Assembly (NCBI RefSeq): GCF_030272615.1
Contig: NC_081415.1
Span: 506,989,373-507,053,372, forward strand
Direction of reading: 5' to 3'
DNA length: 64,000 nucleotides
DNA from: Cryptomeria japonica
Lineage: Eukaryota; Streptophyta; Pinopsida; Cupressales; Cupressaceae
Position numbers and translations under genes: made by a program. Positions 36,274 through 46,970 of this stretch are shown one piece after another (within the stretch, counting starts at the first letter, position 1; each line of letters starts with the position of its first letter). Below the pieces are notes generated by a model, which was not told where the DNA came from, made no database searches, and was given only the letters and a program-made list of their open reading frames with translations.

Positions 36274-36280
36274 TATAAAG
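36274..36280 (+). promoter_or_regulatory. TATA box upstream of the accessory ORF
   Basis: TATAAAG, about 560 bp before the ATG at 36838. A short frame (36327-36581, 84 codons) and a possible 5'-UTR intron (donor GAG/GTATGG near 36627; acceptor after a T run near 36734, or TGTGTAG near 36835) lie between. Promoter call by motif only. Confidence 0.45.
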
Positions 36281-36837
36281 GGAGAGTGAAACTTTCATTT
36301 TCACATCATCATTTATCATCTCTTATATGCGATTTGGAGAATACAAAGGAGAAGTGCGAATTGTGTTTAAGGAGTGTGAATTTCATTTCAAGCAAGGTGG
36401 TGCAAAGTATCATCAAAGGAGAGTACGTGCGAACCTTAATTTCCATTTGAGCGAACTTGTCAAGGACATTGAAGAACACACTAAAGACGTCAAAGACATC
36501 TCCAGAGGTGGCGAGATTGATAAGAAGGACGTTCACTTGAAGATCACGTGCAAAGGGCTATCTAACGTTAATTTTGCCTAGGCGAATTCCTCTATTTTGC
36601 ATTCTAGAGTTAGCTCTCTAGTGAGGTATGGCGATATGGTTTTATTGTTTTAATTTTGAATGTTGATCGTCATAGCTTCAAATTTTGAATTTTGAAGTTT
36701 TGAATTCCCCTAGCTCAATCGTTTTTTTTTAGGAAATGATAACTCAAAGACTTATCATGATGTTTCCTAAAATTTACTCTCTAATTTATGTTATTCATTA
36801 CAAGATCTAGTTTCTCATTATGAAATGTTGTGTAGGT

Positions 36838-39800
36838 ATGGCGACCCCGAAGGCGGGAGCATCCACCAGTCGTCCGGCTCTCATGAAAGAAGATCAGAAC
36901 ACCGAAGAAGTGGAGACGAAGATCGTGTCTAAATGGAGCAACATTGGAGATACTAACTTGGGCAACTTTAGCACGAAGAAGTTTCGAGATGTCCCTTACA
37001 TTGGCAAGCCATCACCTGTCGCCTGGAGGATAATTGAAAGTGGCATCATTAAGGCGGCCGGCTTCCCTCCAGCAGTACAATGTCATGAGTTGATGATCGA
37101 GTGCGCTCGTCATTATGATCCTCAGTCCAGAACGATCGTGTCCAATGAAGGAAACACTTTGGCGTACCTTTCAGAGGAAGCTATAAGTGAGGTTTTCCAT
37201 CTTCCAGAGCACAGAGATATGGTCTACAAGAGCATAGAAGGAGCCAGGTCAATGTACGAAGATGATCCAGATGCTTGCCTAAGCATCATCAACAAGAACT
37301 GGTTACTCAAGAGTCGTCCTCGCCTGAGTAAGGTACCGAACACACCACACAGGATTGATTTCCAGGAGGAGTACAGGGATTTGATTACAATGCTCAACCG
37401 AGTTACAGGAGCCCCTCACGCCTTCTATTTTGAGAAGTGGATGTTCTACTTCATCCAGGTGATAGTTCAGGGTAAAGGAACAATACATTGGACTAGAATG
37501 ATTAGCCATTGCTTGGACGTACAGTTGAGGAGACTAAAAGCTACCAAATCCTTCCACATGAGTTCATACGTCATCTATGCCTTCATCAGGAGCTTCGAGT
37601 ATGCAGGACTACCTCATAGAGGAGTGATTGGAAGAGGACCCGACGAGGTCAGGGTTTGTGATTCCTATGTCCACTTGCATCATCCGCCAGGAAGCAACTA
37701 CAAGCTAGTTAATGATACCTTCACGATGAACATCACAAGGGCGTTGCAAGGTGGGATTCACAACAGATTATCTCAGGATGCACAGAAATTAATAAAGAGG
37801 TATGGTGCTTGGTTTATTCAATTTCCGAAGTTTACTTATATCAGACTACATGGATGTCCTTTACCTCCATACATGTTGCCGAGATATCCGACAGACAGAA
37901 TTGTGTTACTTGAAGTAACAAGACAATTAGCAGCTTATGCGAAGGCATTCAGACACAGACATGGGAATGGAGTTCCGGTACCTATCATTTTGGGCAATTC
38001 AGTTGAGGTATGTCCTAATGCTTTAGCTATGGATGACGCAGAGAAGGAGTTAGCCTTGTATTCTTTTTCATCCTTTGCTTTGAGAGAAAGCTTTGATCCA
38101 CATGGACATTTAGAGGAGACAGTCGGTAGGAAGTTTAAGCATGAGTACCAAATTGAAGATTTTATGATGAATCTCTTAGATGATCTTGAAGTGAAACGAA
38201 AAATGCATTCTAGATTGCCTTTGGATTTCATCAGGAAATGCAGGATTTACAGAGTGGCCGACCAAGCTCAGGACAGTGGCACACATATACAGTCATCCTA
38301 TGATCAAGAGAGTAAATCAGTAAGATTAGATTGGAATGAGCCCGAGGTCGTGGATTTAGATGCTTTGATGGCTCCAGTCTTGTCTTGTACTCGCAGATGG
38401 GTTGACGTACAGCATCAGAAGTTGAGAGAGCAAGGCATAACTATGACTTTCACTTTGGAAGAGAAACCAGCCGAAGGTGGAGCTAGTGTGAGCGAAGGTA
38501 ATCCTAATCCCAGAAATGCAAATGAAGGTAACCTTCGAAGTGCAAGTGAAGGCAATCTCCATCCAAGAGGTTCGAAGAGGAAAGAGAGACCTGGAAAGAG
38601 GGAATCTTCCAAGAAGAAGCAAGAGGCCAACCGAGATCGTTCATCCGGTACTTCTTCTAGACCAGAGAAGAGAACACTTCAAGTGGAAGAATCCATGGAG
38701 TCGATGGTACAAAACGATAGGCAGGAAGAAGGACAGGCACCGCAAAGGTCACCAGGTGGATCTCTCCAGGATTATGAGCTAGATGAAGATAAAGAAGATA
38801 ACGAAGTAACATCTCCTCCCAGAGAAAAAGAAGTAGTGCATAAGGAAATTCAGGTTCAAGAGACAAGATCGGCCATCCCAGATTGGTTGAAGGAAAGATT
38901 AACCAAGGTGATTGTGATCGAGGACGAAGACAATGTGATTGATTTAGAGAGCCTTGTTGGACATTCCCAGGAAGTGACAGAGAAGAGAAAGGCTACCAAG
39001 ATGTCCAAGATGATTGGAGATGAGACTGGATCCAGAAAATTACAGATAGCTACACCGGCAGTAGACAAGTACGAAGGTGAGATCCTAGCAGAGGAATATG
39101 ATGTAGAGACATTTGAGCTAGGTCCATCCATAGCTGAGTAGACACTAGATGATGCCACAGATTCCTTTGAGGCATTGAAAGACAAGCTTAGAGAAGAAAT
39201 GGAGAAGAATAGAAAGCTTGAGAGAGAGGTCGGTGCATGGAGGACATATTTCAGTCATCTCAATGAACCTTTGGGACGTCAGGATCCAGCTAGATCACCA
39301 GTGCAGGCACTTCCCCTTCAATCAATTAATGAGGCAGAAAGATTCAGGAATATGGTCCAGCGTACGAGTACTTGGATGGATAAATCTCATACAGTTGCCG
39401 TAGAACTTGTAACAAGGATGATCAAGACTATTCATCAAGCTATCCAGGTTCTTGAGATAATCCACAATTTGATGATAACAGTAGCCGCATTTGCTCATAC
39501 CAAAGATGTTATCATTCCTGTCTTGAAAGTAATTAGACACACATCAAGGAAGGTCTTAGCGCAAGAGAAGATCATGGATGGAGGATCTCACAGTTTGCTT
39601 CAGTGGTCTACCTTACTCCAGATGAAGGAAGTTCTCTTCGAGGACATCAGTACTAGATGCAGTCATGTTGAGGAGGTGATCAACCCGATCCAGGACAGAG
39701 TATTTGAGGTACTACGTACCATTCTTGGCAGGAGGATCGAAGTTGAGACAGATGTGGATATGCAGGAATTAGAGGATAGAATCAAGGTCATCTTTTGCAA

Positions 39801-40059
39801 GGACACTAATATCACAGACGAGCAATATGATCAGATGTTTGCCACCATGCTCCTGATTGAAAGAACAAAGGAACTTGAATCTACTTGGGACGCAGCTCTT
39901 CTAGATGCATTTGATCAAGTCATCCACTTGGAAGAAAGTATGAAGAATCTTCCCGAGATTCCAATTGCAGAGATCGAAGGAATCGTATCAAGATTCATTG
40001 CATATGCTAAAAAGGAACATTGGAAAGGGAATAAGATTCTAGATGAGAGGTTGTCATAG
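36838..40059 (+). pseudogene. 1,080-codon accessory ORF, unknown function, one internal TAG
   Basis: The open frame begins at 36820; I favour the ATG at 36838 (MATPKAGAS). A single TAG (39139-39141) separates 767 and about 300 codons in the same frame. Residues 1-500 look globular (ISEVFHLPEH, FYFEKWMFYFIQVIV, CPLPPYMLPRYPTDR, ILGNSVEVCPNALAMDD). Residues 550-720 are charged and low-complexity with NEGN/SEGN repeats and Lys/Arg-rich basic patches resembling nuclear-localisation signals. The C-terminal 300 residues are helical and Ile/Val/Leu-rich. No known domain is recognised. It lies upstream of gag, where Ogre-type elements carry an ORF1. Its architecture resembles the ORF at 1-2839. Confidence 0.6.
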
Positions 40060-41118
40060 ATGATATGGCACCTTAATTGTCATTGGTTTATGTCTCCTAG
40101 GTTTTTGTGCCAAATTTAATATTTGGCTATGCATTTAATATTGTTCAGTAAAAAGGAGGCCATTTGTAACAAACCCTAATTAGGGTTTAGGTGTCATGAT
40201 CTTGATCGTTGATCTGCTTTCAATCTGGACCATTCATTGTAATTGAGGATGCTATTTATACCCTCATTTTCATTTCATTTGATATATAGGAAAAATAGAG
40301 ATAGTTAAGAGATTAGAGAGAGAGTTTGATGTATTAGAGAGATTAGAGTTTAGAAGCAATTTATTTTGTAGCAAGATTGAGTTTGAGGAAAGGAATTCAA
40401 GCAATTGTTGTACATGATGACTTTGGAATCAATAAAATATTGAAGTTATGGTGTTTTGTTGCAACTTTCTTGGTTATCTTCATGGTTGTTCAATTCATTT
40501 GAGTCATGCTCAATCAAAGTAGTGTGTTAATTTGAAGGACATAGTGTGAGACTTGATCTTTGGTAGGATTCGTAATCCAAACCACTAGCTTCTTGCTGAT
40601 TGTAGGAACGCCTTGCGTGGTCGACTGGAGAAATTTGAATCACTTAACCTTCAATCATTATTGTATCTTGGATATGTACCTTCGTGGTAGTGTCTTTGAT
40701 CTTTGATGCGTTGAAAATCATTTGTTACCTTAGAAGATCGCATCAATTTCAATTGAGTTGTTATTTTATGGCGAAATTGAAGTTGGTAGAATCTTGCCAA
40801 GTCCTGTCCACATGAAGTCATTCTTAGGGTTAGATTAGATTAGACCTCTTGCAAACCCTATCCTTTTGTTATTTTTTTTGAAAAGCTTCTTTAGTTTAGT
40901 AAGACTTTCGGAGTGTAAGGCCCCTTAAGGATACAGCAAATCACATCATACCGCTGGAGCTTATCCACACGTAGAGACCCTACCAACCAGAACATTGGAG
41001 TCATCCTAACTGATCCTTCACGCAAATCTTCAGCAGTTAGAGACTTTATTCAAGAGAGGATAAGATGCCTTTAGGTATTTTATTCTGTGTATGATGGTGT
41101 ACAAAATACACGTCAACA
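40060..41118 (+). promoter_or_regulatory. Promoter, R and U5 region of the Tat-like LTR
   Basis: TATTTATA (40253-40260), purine-rich GAGAGATTAGAG transcript start region, AATAAA at 40431-40436, then about 680 bp to the LTR end. Matches a plant LTR core promoter and polyadenylation layout. Confidence 0.55.
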
Positions 41119-41122
41119 GAAT

Positions 41123-41139
41123 TGGCTCTAGAAGGAGGG
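41123..41139 (+). other. Putative primer binding site of the Tat-like element
   Basis: TGGCTCTAGAAGGAGGG, four bases after the CA at 41118. It begins with TGG as primer sites do and resembles sequence next to Tat-type LTRs, but I cannot name the tRNA. Confidence 0.45.
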
Positions 41140-41204
41140 CCTGAGTCTCCGAAAGTGCTAAAATTTTGAAGAGGAATACATTGCAAACATGATCATGAAG
41201 TACG

Positions 41205-41432
41205 ATGGTGTTGCCACATGAAGGATTGAATCAAATAGTGCAACCGAATTTGCGGATAGGCAATACTCAAGAAGATATTGTTGCAGGATTGAATCAAGTA
41301 GGGTGGAACGCAAGGAGAAGTCAAGTTGAGTATAATAGAGTAAGAATTATCTTGGAACAAGAAGAAGATAGAGCCGAAGAACATCAAAGGGTCATAGCTA
41401 GAGAACTTCGCAATCAAAGGAATCCACAATAA
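41205..41432 (+). CDS. Short leader ORF (75 codons) before gag
   Basis: Encodes a charged peptide (MVLPHEGLNQIVQ... EEDRAEEHQRVIAREL) in the leader between primer site and gag. No known domain. It may be the N-terminal remnant of gag in another frame or an upstream ORF. Confidence 0.3.
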   Translation: MVLPHEGLNQIVQPNLRIGNTQEDIVAGLNQVGWNARRSQVEYNRVRIILEQEEDRAEEHQRVIARELRNQRNPQ

Positions 41433-41496
41433 ATCTTCGCAAGACTTCACGCTGGATCGCATTGGTTCTTTCTCGCCCGAGAAACATCAAAGGTTA

Positions 41497-44400
41497 TTGA
41501 GGTCGACACCAAGCATCAAGAATCTAGGCGAACTTCAGTTTACTGCAAAAGCGAAGCGAGTCAAAAGAGAGGACACTCCCAAAGAATTCGAACTAAGATT
41601 GGAAGAATCTCCTAAGTCATCACAAGTTCTTCAAGAACAAGTACAAGCAGCGATCCAATCCAGTATCCAGGCAATTTCTCAAACAAAGGGCCAAGCTAGT
41701 TCATCAAGTTCAGTTTCAAACTCTCAAGCTTCAAAGAGTACGATGGCTCAACGTGCTCCGCCTCCTCCTCCTCCTCATATACTTAATGGTGCGACGTGGC
41801 TAGTCAACAATCCATCACCATTGGAATTTGCAGTTTATCATAATATGCCGAAGAATCCAGAGCATTTTTGTTCCAAGTTTAATGTCAGTGATTTCCATCG
41901 CACAGCAGAAGATCATATCAAGATGTTCGAAGATCTTCTTCGTAACAGACAAATTGAATATGGAGATGTGGCATGCAGGCTTTTTCCCTACTCGTTGGGA
42001 GAAGAGGCATACTTTTGGTTTATTCACTTGCCTACAGGGTCCATCAGGACTTGGGACGCGATGAAAGATGCATTCATAGCCAAATTTGGTATCCCAACTA
42101 CACCAGCTGAGTTGTATAGACAATTTGTTGAGGTCCGAAGGAGAGAACATGAACCCATTACTTCTTTCAACAACAGGTTTCACCGCGCATACACAATGCT
42201 ACGTCCTCCTTATCTCATTGCAGATCCAAGAGAAATTTACTATGGAGCTTTAGATCATCTCACTGCTATGTTTGTAAGGATGCATCCAACCCCGAATGAT
42301 CTAAATGCAGCGTACGCAAAGGCTATTGAAGTTAGTAAGCACATGGGACAGAATATCACTGGACCGCTACTACATATGGGACCTGTCGCAGCACCAAACC
42401 AGATGCAGGCAGTTGGTACGGCATTGGCCAACCAAACTCCAGTCATGAATCCAATTCCGCAAGCAACATATCCGAGCGTACAGCCGGCAAATCAGTTGGT
42501 CCTTCACCCTGGAGCTCCAATTTCTCAAGCTCCACCCGCACAACCTGTGTACCTGCAAAATGCTACGAGTTCGTCAAGAACGCAGGAGGAAAAAGACGAA
42601 ATGAAAGAATTGATTGAACAAGTCAAGAAGTTATCAACTGAAGTGACTCACCTGAGGAACCAGAATAATCAACTCCAAAGCATGCAAAGGATCAATCACA
42701 ATCAAAATTTCCAAGGAAACAACAATCAAGGGTTCAGAAATAACTATCAAGGAAATAACAACCAAGGCTTCCAGAGGAGACAATGGAATACGGCTCCCAA
42801 CAATGGAAATGTGGTGACGCCTCTAGATAATCCTCCAAATTCGCAGAATCAGGAAAATCCTTCTACAAGTAAAGTATTTTTAGCAGAAGCAGCCTTGTCC
42901 AGTTGGTGCAGACTCCACAATACGAACCAACATTCTGAGTTACAGTGTCCTGAATTCAAGATCGCGGCCGACATTTTCCAACAAGAGATGCGCAGCACTG
43001 ATCCACCTGAAAACCCGCCCACGACAGGATACGAAATGGTCCCAACCACGCAGTACGGTCAAGGCATGATTGTTGAAACCTGCAAGTATTCACAAGAAGA
43101 AATTAGTCAAACACAAAATGGGAGATTTCCACCAGAATCTGCAAATGGACCAATGGTACCACCAGGATCCCAGTTCCCACCTGCATCTGCAAATGGACCC
43201 ATTGAAGATTCAGAATATTATTTTCCACCATTGAACAATAGTGTCCTAGTTGAAGGAATAAAAGAAGTATTTCACCAATCATCAGGAGGTGTGAACCAAA
43301 GGGTTTATCACAGAAATCAAAGGACTCAAGAACCCTTGACTACATCAATTCCTCCGAACAATTTCTCTACTCCGCCGGATCCCCAAGCCAACAATAATCC
43401 AGAATATCCCCAAAACACACAAGAATACAAACAGAGGAATATTGCACCCCCCATGGGCAATGAAATGAAAAGATTGGCCGCGTTGGTGTTGGATGAACTT
43501 AAGAAAGTCAAAGTGAGCCTACCACTCTACGAGTTGCTCAACGTGTCAGAAATCAAAGAAGCAGTGATCAATAGCCTAAGTGAGTCTAGTACAGCTAGGT
43601 CAAATGTTCAAGCCACTATCAACGTGACCCAAGAGGAAGCCACTGACCAAGGACAATCCGAACAAAATGAATGCATGGTCCAGACCATAACCTTCCCAGC
43701 CAAAAAGGAAGACATGTTGGAAGGAAAAGTATTACTCAAAAGGGGCGAGACTAAGAAAACTCAGCCTACCGTCAAAGAAGGCCTCGCCACTAGCCAGACT
43801 CTTCCAGAAAAGGAAATAGCGATTAAGAAAGATGTGGTCAAGAAAGGCAAATCCACAAACAAAGCCTGTTACTCAAAAGAGGAGAGTCTAGCAAAAGACG
43901 ATCATTCAAAGATCAATGAAGTCAAGCATCAAAGTGAGGAGTCCTCAGTCCCTTCCCAAGGAAAAGATGAACCGGCACCGTTCCTGCTATCAGTTAGAAT
44001 ATTTGGAAAATTACTACACAATTGCCTTTATGATTCAGGAGCTTCCAGTAATGTGATGCCCCTGGCTGTCTGTCAAAGACTAGGTATAACTCCCGCTCCT
44101 ACCAAGAGAAAGGTCACTCAGCTGGACAAGACAGAAGTTCCAGTCATGGGCGAATTGAACAACATTCATATGCAATTGGCCGCGGACCCGAGAGTTCAAA
44201 ATTTCATAGATATTTCAGTAGTGGATATTCCAGATTCATATGGGATGCTCCTAAGTCGAGATTGGTCACGAAAATTGAATGGATATGTATCCACTGATTT
44301 CGCACACATGTGGTTACCATGGAGAGGAGTCCCGAATCAAATCAAGATTGATAGCACTCCAAGGTTGAGATTGATGATAACTGAATATGGGGAAGACAAT

Positions 44401-44640
44401 GAAGTCCTCTTTTTAGAATCCGACCTAGGGACATACAAGCCTAAGGTAGAGGAAGTCCTGATGATACAAAACATACAAGATGAAGATAGCCAGCAAGAAG
44501 TGATAGAGTCTACAGAGATGGTCATTGAAAGTGATCAGGGATCCGACCAAGAGGATGATGGTATGTTTGAAAATTTCAGGAGATTCATACATAGAAACAT
44601 ACAGCAAAGCGTGCAACTTGGCAACTTAACGTCCGTCTGA
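41497..44640 (+). CDS. gag-pro: Gag-protease polyprotein of the Tat-like element (1,047 aa)
   Basis: After a Pro run (RAPPPPPPHILNG, about residue 90) comes the Gag core (residues 115-285; YFWFIHLPTGSIRTWDAMK, FIAKFGIPTTPAELYRQF). A coiled coil follows at about 365-395. Instead of a CCHC knuckle there is a CHHC-type motif WCRLHNTNQHSELQC (42904-42948). Residues 450-780 are Gln/Asn/Pro-rich then Lys/Glu-rich. The retropepsin lies at residues 825-960 with CLYDSGASSNVMP as active site. An acidic tail ends at TGA (44638-44640). The same frame continues as pol, so gag-pro-pol is one frame broken once. Length and integrity suggest a relatively young copy. Confidence 0.85.
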   Translation: MRSTPSIKNLGELQFTAKAKRVKREDTPKEFELRLEESPKSSQVLQEQVQAAIQSSIQAISQTKGQASSSSSVSNSQASKSTMAQRAPPPPPPHILNGATWLVNNPSPLEFAVYHNMPKNPEHFCSKFNVSDFHRTAEDHIKMFEDLLRNRQIEYGDVACRLFPYSLGEEAYFWFIHLPTGSIRTWDAMKDAFIAKFGIPTTPAELYRQFVEVRRREHEPITSFNNRFHRAYTMLRPPYLIADPREIYYGALDHLTAMFVRMHPTPNDLNAAYAKAIEVSKHMGQNITGPLLHMGPVAAPNQMQAVGTALANQTPVMNPIPQATYPSVQPANQLVLHPGAPISQAPPAQPVYLQNATSSSRTQEEKDEMKELIEQVKKLSTEVTHLRNQNNQLQSMQRINHNQNFQGNNNQGFRNNYQGNNNQGFQRRQWNTAPNNGNVVTPLDNPPNSQNQENPSTSKVFLAEAALSSWCRLHNTNQHSELQCPEFKIAADIFQQEMRSTDPPENPPTTGYEMVPTTQYGQGMIVETCKYSQEEISQTQNGRFPPESANGPMVPPGSQFPPASANGPIEDSEYYFPPLNNSVLVEGIKEVFHQSSGGVNQRVYHRNQRTQEPLTTSIPPNNFSTPPDPQANNNPEYPQNTQEYKQRNIAPPMGNEMKRLAALVLDELKKVKVSLPLYELLNVSEIKEAVINSLSESSTARSNVQATINVTQEEATDQGQSEQNECMVQTITFPAKKEDMLEGKVLLKRGETKKTQPTVKEGLATSQTLPEKEIAIKKDVVKKGKSTNKACYSKEESLAKDDHSKINEVKHQSEESSVPSQGKDEPAPFLLSVRIFGKLLHNCLYDSGASSNVMPLAVCQRLGITPAPTKRKVTQLDKTEVPVMGELNNIHMQLAADPRVQNFIDISVVDIPDSYGMLLSRDWSRKLNGYVSTDFAHMWLPWRGVPNQIKIDSTPRLRLMITEYGEDNEVLFLESDLGTYKPKVEEVLMIQNIQDEDSQQEVIESTEMVIESDQGSDQEDDGMFENFRRFIHRNIQQSVQLGNLTSV

Positions 44641-46726
44641 GATCTGCTTCTTCCAAATTGGTGTAGAATTCACAATGCCGTTCACTCAGAACTATCTTGT
44701 GCTTTATGCCAGACTGCATTAGAACAAGTATACAAAAAAGCCTCGCAAGCACTAATTATGGAAGAAATTCAAGATTCAAAGACCGAGAGTTCTATGGAAG
44801 ATGAAGTCTTATCCGATACATCATCTGAAAGTCAGGAAAGTCCAGAGACAGAAAATCAAGAAAATCGAATATGGACATTAAGGTTCGACGGATCTAAATC
44901 TAAACAAGGATCTGGAGCCGGTTACCAATTAATTAGTCCAACAGGAGAAACCTACCTTGCCGCTCACAGATTGCAGTTCCCTTGCACCAACAACGTAGCT
45001 GAATATGAATCCTTGATTCATGGACTATTATTAGCCATCAAAAAAGGGGCGAAAATACTACAAGTATATGGAGATTCAGAAATTGCCATAAGGCAGATCG
45101 GGAAGCAGTATGTTTGCCATGACAAAAGATTGACCAGATACAGAAATCGAGTCTGGGATCTCATTGAAAGTTTTGAAGCTTTCAATATCAATTCTATTTA
45201 TAGACATCAGAATCAAGTGGCCAATTCACTTGCACAAGCCGCCAGTTCTTTGATACCATTAGCAATGGAAGGATTGAAGAAGTTCACAGTCGAGTTAATA
45301 TCAGTTCCTTCGGTCCCAGACAACATTACCAATTTCCAAGTTTTCGAGGATGACAAACACATTCTGGACTTCTTCACCAACACAGATGTCTTCTTAACAC
45401 AGATCATTGATGAAGAAGTAGGTGAAGCAGAATTCGATGCCGAAGGTATCTTGAACTTAAAGACAAACACTATTCCAAAAGGAATGGTAGAATTAGAAAG
45501 AATTTTTGATCTTGACAAATTAAAAGAAAAGAGGAACCACAGCATGGAAGGGAACATGTGCGATATGATCAATTTAGGTGACGATATACAAGCTAAAAAT
45601 GTCTTAATTGGAAAGTCCTGCACAGCGACTGAAAGAGATGGAATCCTAAAAAACATGAGGGACTTCCCAGATGTCATTGCATGGAGTTATGAAGATCTCA
45701 AGACCTATGACACTGCGATTATCACTCACACAATCCCGTTGAAGCCAGGAAGCAAGCCATTCAGGCAGAGACAAAGACTGGTTAATCCTTTATTGGAACC
45801 CTTGATATACCAAGAAGTTAAGAAGTTGCTCTCAGCCAAGATCATCTTCCCAGTAAGACACTCGACGTGGGTCGCCAACCTGGTACCTGTCAGAAAGAAA
45901 AATGGAGAAATCAGATTGTGTGTTGACTTCAGAAATCTCAACCGAGCATCAGAGAAAGATAATTATCCGCTACCATCATTAGATGAAGTGTTGCAAATCG
46001 TCAACGGATCGCAGATGATGTCCTTTCTAGATGGATATTCAGGATACAACCAAGTCCTAGTCGAACCTGAAGATCGACTAAAGACCGCTTTCACCACCAA
46101 ATGGGGGACATTTGCTTACAAGAGAATGGCTTTTGGACTTATAAATGCCAGGGCCACATTCCAAAGAGCCATGGATATCGCTTTCAGGGACTTGATTGGT
46201 AAATGCATTGTTATATATATGGATGACATCACAGTTTTCTCCAGGCAAAGAGAAGATCATGTGGATGACTTAAGAAGAGTCTTCCAAAGATGCAGAAGAT
46301 ACGGTGTCTCTCTCAATCCAAAGAAATGTATATTTGGAGTAACAGAAGGAAAGCTTTTAGGACATGTCATTTCAGAAAAAGGAATATCCATCGATCCCGA
46401 AAGAGTGAAAGCCATATCCACTATCAATTTGCCAGCAAGCAAGAAAGAACTCAAGTCATTTTTAAGCAAGATCAACTTTGTCAGAAAGTTCATTACCAGA
46501 TTTGCCGAGATAGTCAGACCTTTGAATGAAATGTTAAAGAAGGACGCAAAGATTGAATGGACTCCACAAGCCAAAAGGGCATTTGAGGAAATAAAGACTG
46601 CAATCACAGAAGCACCAGTTTTGATCAGTCCGGATTACCTCAAGCCTTTCTATCTATATTCCTTCGCTTCTGATTACACTTGTGCCGCTATTCTCACTCA
46701 GAGAAGTGAAGAAAGGGATGAAAATT
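44641..46726 (+). pseudogene. pol: Pol of the Tat-like element: RNase H before reverse transcriptase, truncated
   Basis: Same frame as gag-pro after a single TGA. First comes a second CHHC motif, WCRIHNAVHSELSC (44659-44700). Then an RNase H-like domain (44872 to about 45260): RFDGSKSKQGSGAGY, NNVAEYESLIHGL, VYGDSEIAIRQI. The fourth catalytic Asp is replaced: VANSLAQAAS where ADxLA is usual. Then RT (about 45800-46600): CVDFRNLN, FLDGYSGYNQV, IYMDDITVFS, LKSFLSKINFVRKF. The first residues of the normal RT-linked RNase H (PFYLYSFASD) follow, and the frame runs into LTR X near 46726, with a stop at 46791. Integrase is absent. Confidence 0.8.
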
Positions 46727-46776
46727 ACAGTGAATGGGAAACACAAAAAAAGTGGCTAGCAAGTGGGCATATTACA
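46727..46776 (+). repeat. Last 50 bp of the element X 5' LTR
   Basis: Ends GGGCATATTACA, similar to the GGGGACATTACA end of related LTRs, one base before a primer site. The rest of LTR X is at 30101-34256; the Tat-like element and a deletion lie between. Confidence 0.5.
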
Positions 46777-46777
46777 G

Positions 46778-46790
46778 TGGTATCAGAGTA
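46778..46790 (+). other. Primer binding site of element X
   Basis: TGGTATCAGAGTA, initiator-Met type, one base after the LTR end ATTACA at 46776. Confidence 0.75.
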
Positions 46791-46970
46791 GGTGTATCCT
46801 ACCATCCTAAAGGGTTAATCAAAAAGATGAAGACTTATGAAGAGCTACTAGAAGATCTTTAGTACTTACGTGAGCATCCTAGTTGGTAGAGATCCATCTT
46901 CAAAAAGAAATCAGAAATTAATGAAAATGACTCTTCCAGTGAAAAAATTTGGGATGTCAGTAAGAACGAA

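Larger units (their letters stand above)
34257..41118 (+). repeat. Apparent 5' LTR of the Tat-like element (start uncertain)
   Basis: The end (CGTCAACA, 41118) is supported by the adjacent primer-like sequence at 41123, a TATA-like box (TATTTATA, 40253-40260) and AATAAA (40431-40436), the expected U3-R-U5 order. The start could be 34257, giving a 6.9-kb LTR that encloses an entire ORF, or near 40060, giving a 1.06-kb LTR. The partner LTR is deleted, so this window cannot decide. Confidence 0.45.
34257..46726 (+). mobile_element. Tat/Ogre-like Ty3/gypsy element with accessory ORF, 3'-truncated
   Basis: It starts with TGTTGTGACC at 34257. Contents: palindrome array, accessory ORF, LTR promoter and end (41118), primer-site region (TGGCTCTAGAAGGAGGG, 41123), gag-protease, RNase H, RT. 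Sequence stops matching a gypsy RT/RNase H near 46726 and passes directly into the tail of LTR X, so the integrase and 3' LTR are deleted. The coding frames are unusually well preserved for this window. Confidence 0.7.

Noticed and set aside
36838-36857. Primer binding site TGGCGACCCCG next to an LTR end
   Set aside because: It overlaps the accessory ORF start and no CA-ending LTR precedes it; the site at 41123 fits better.
44758-46791. Endogenous pararetrovirus (caulimovirus-like) RT
   Set aside because: The upstream Gag and protease, LTR-type signals and RT motifs fit Ty3/gypsy; no movement or coat protein is visible.
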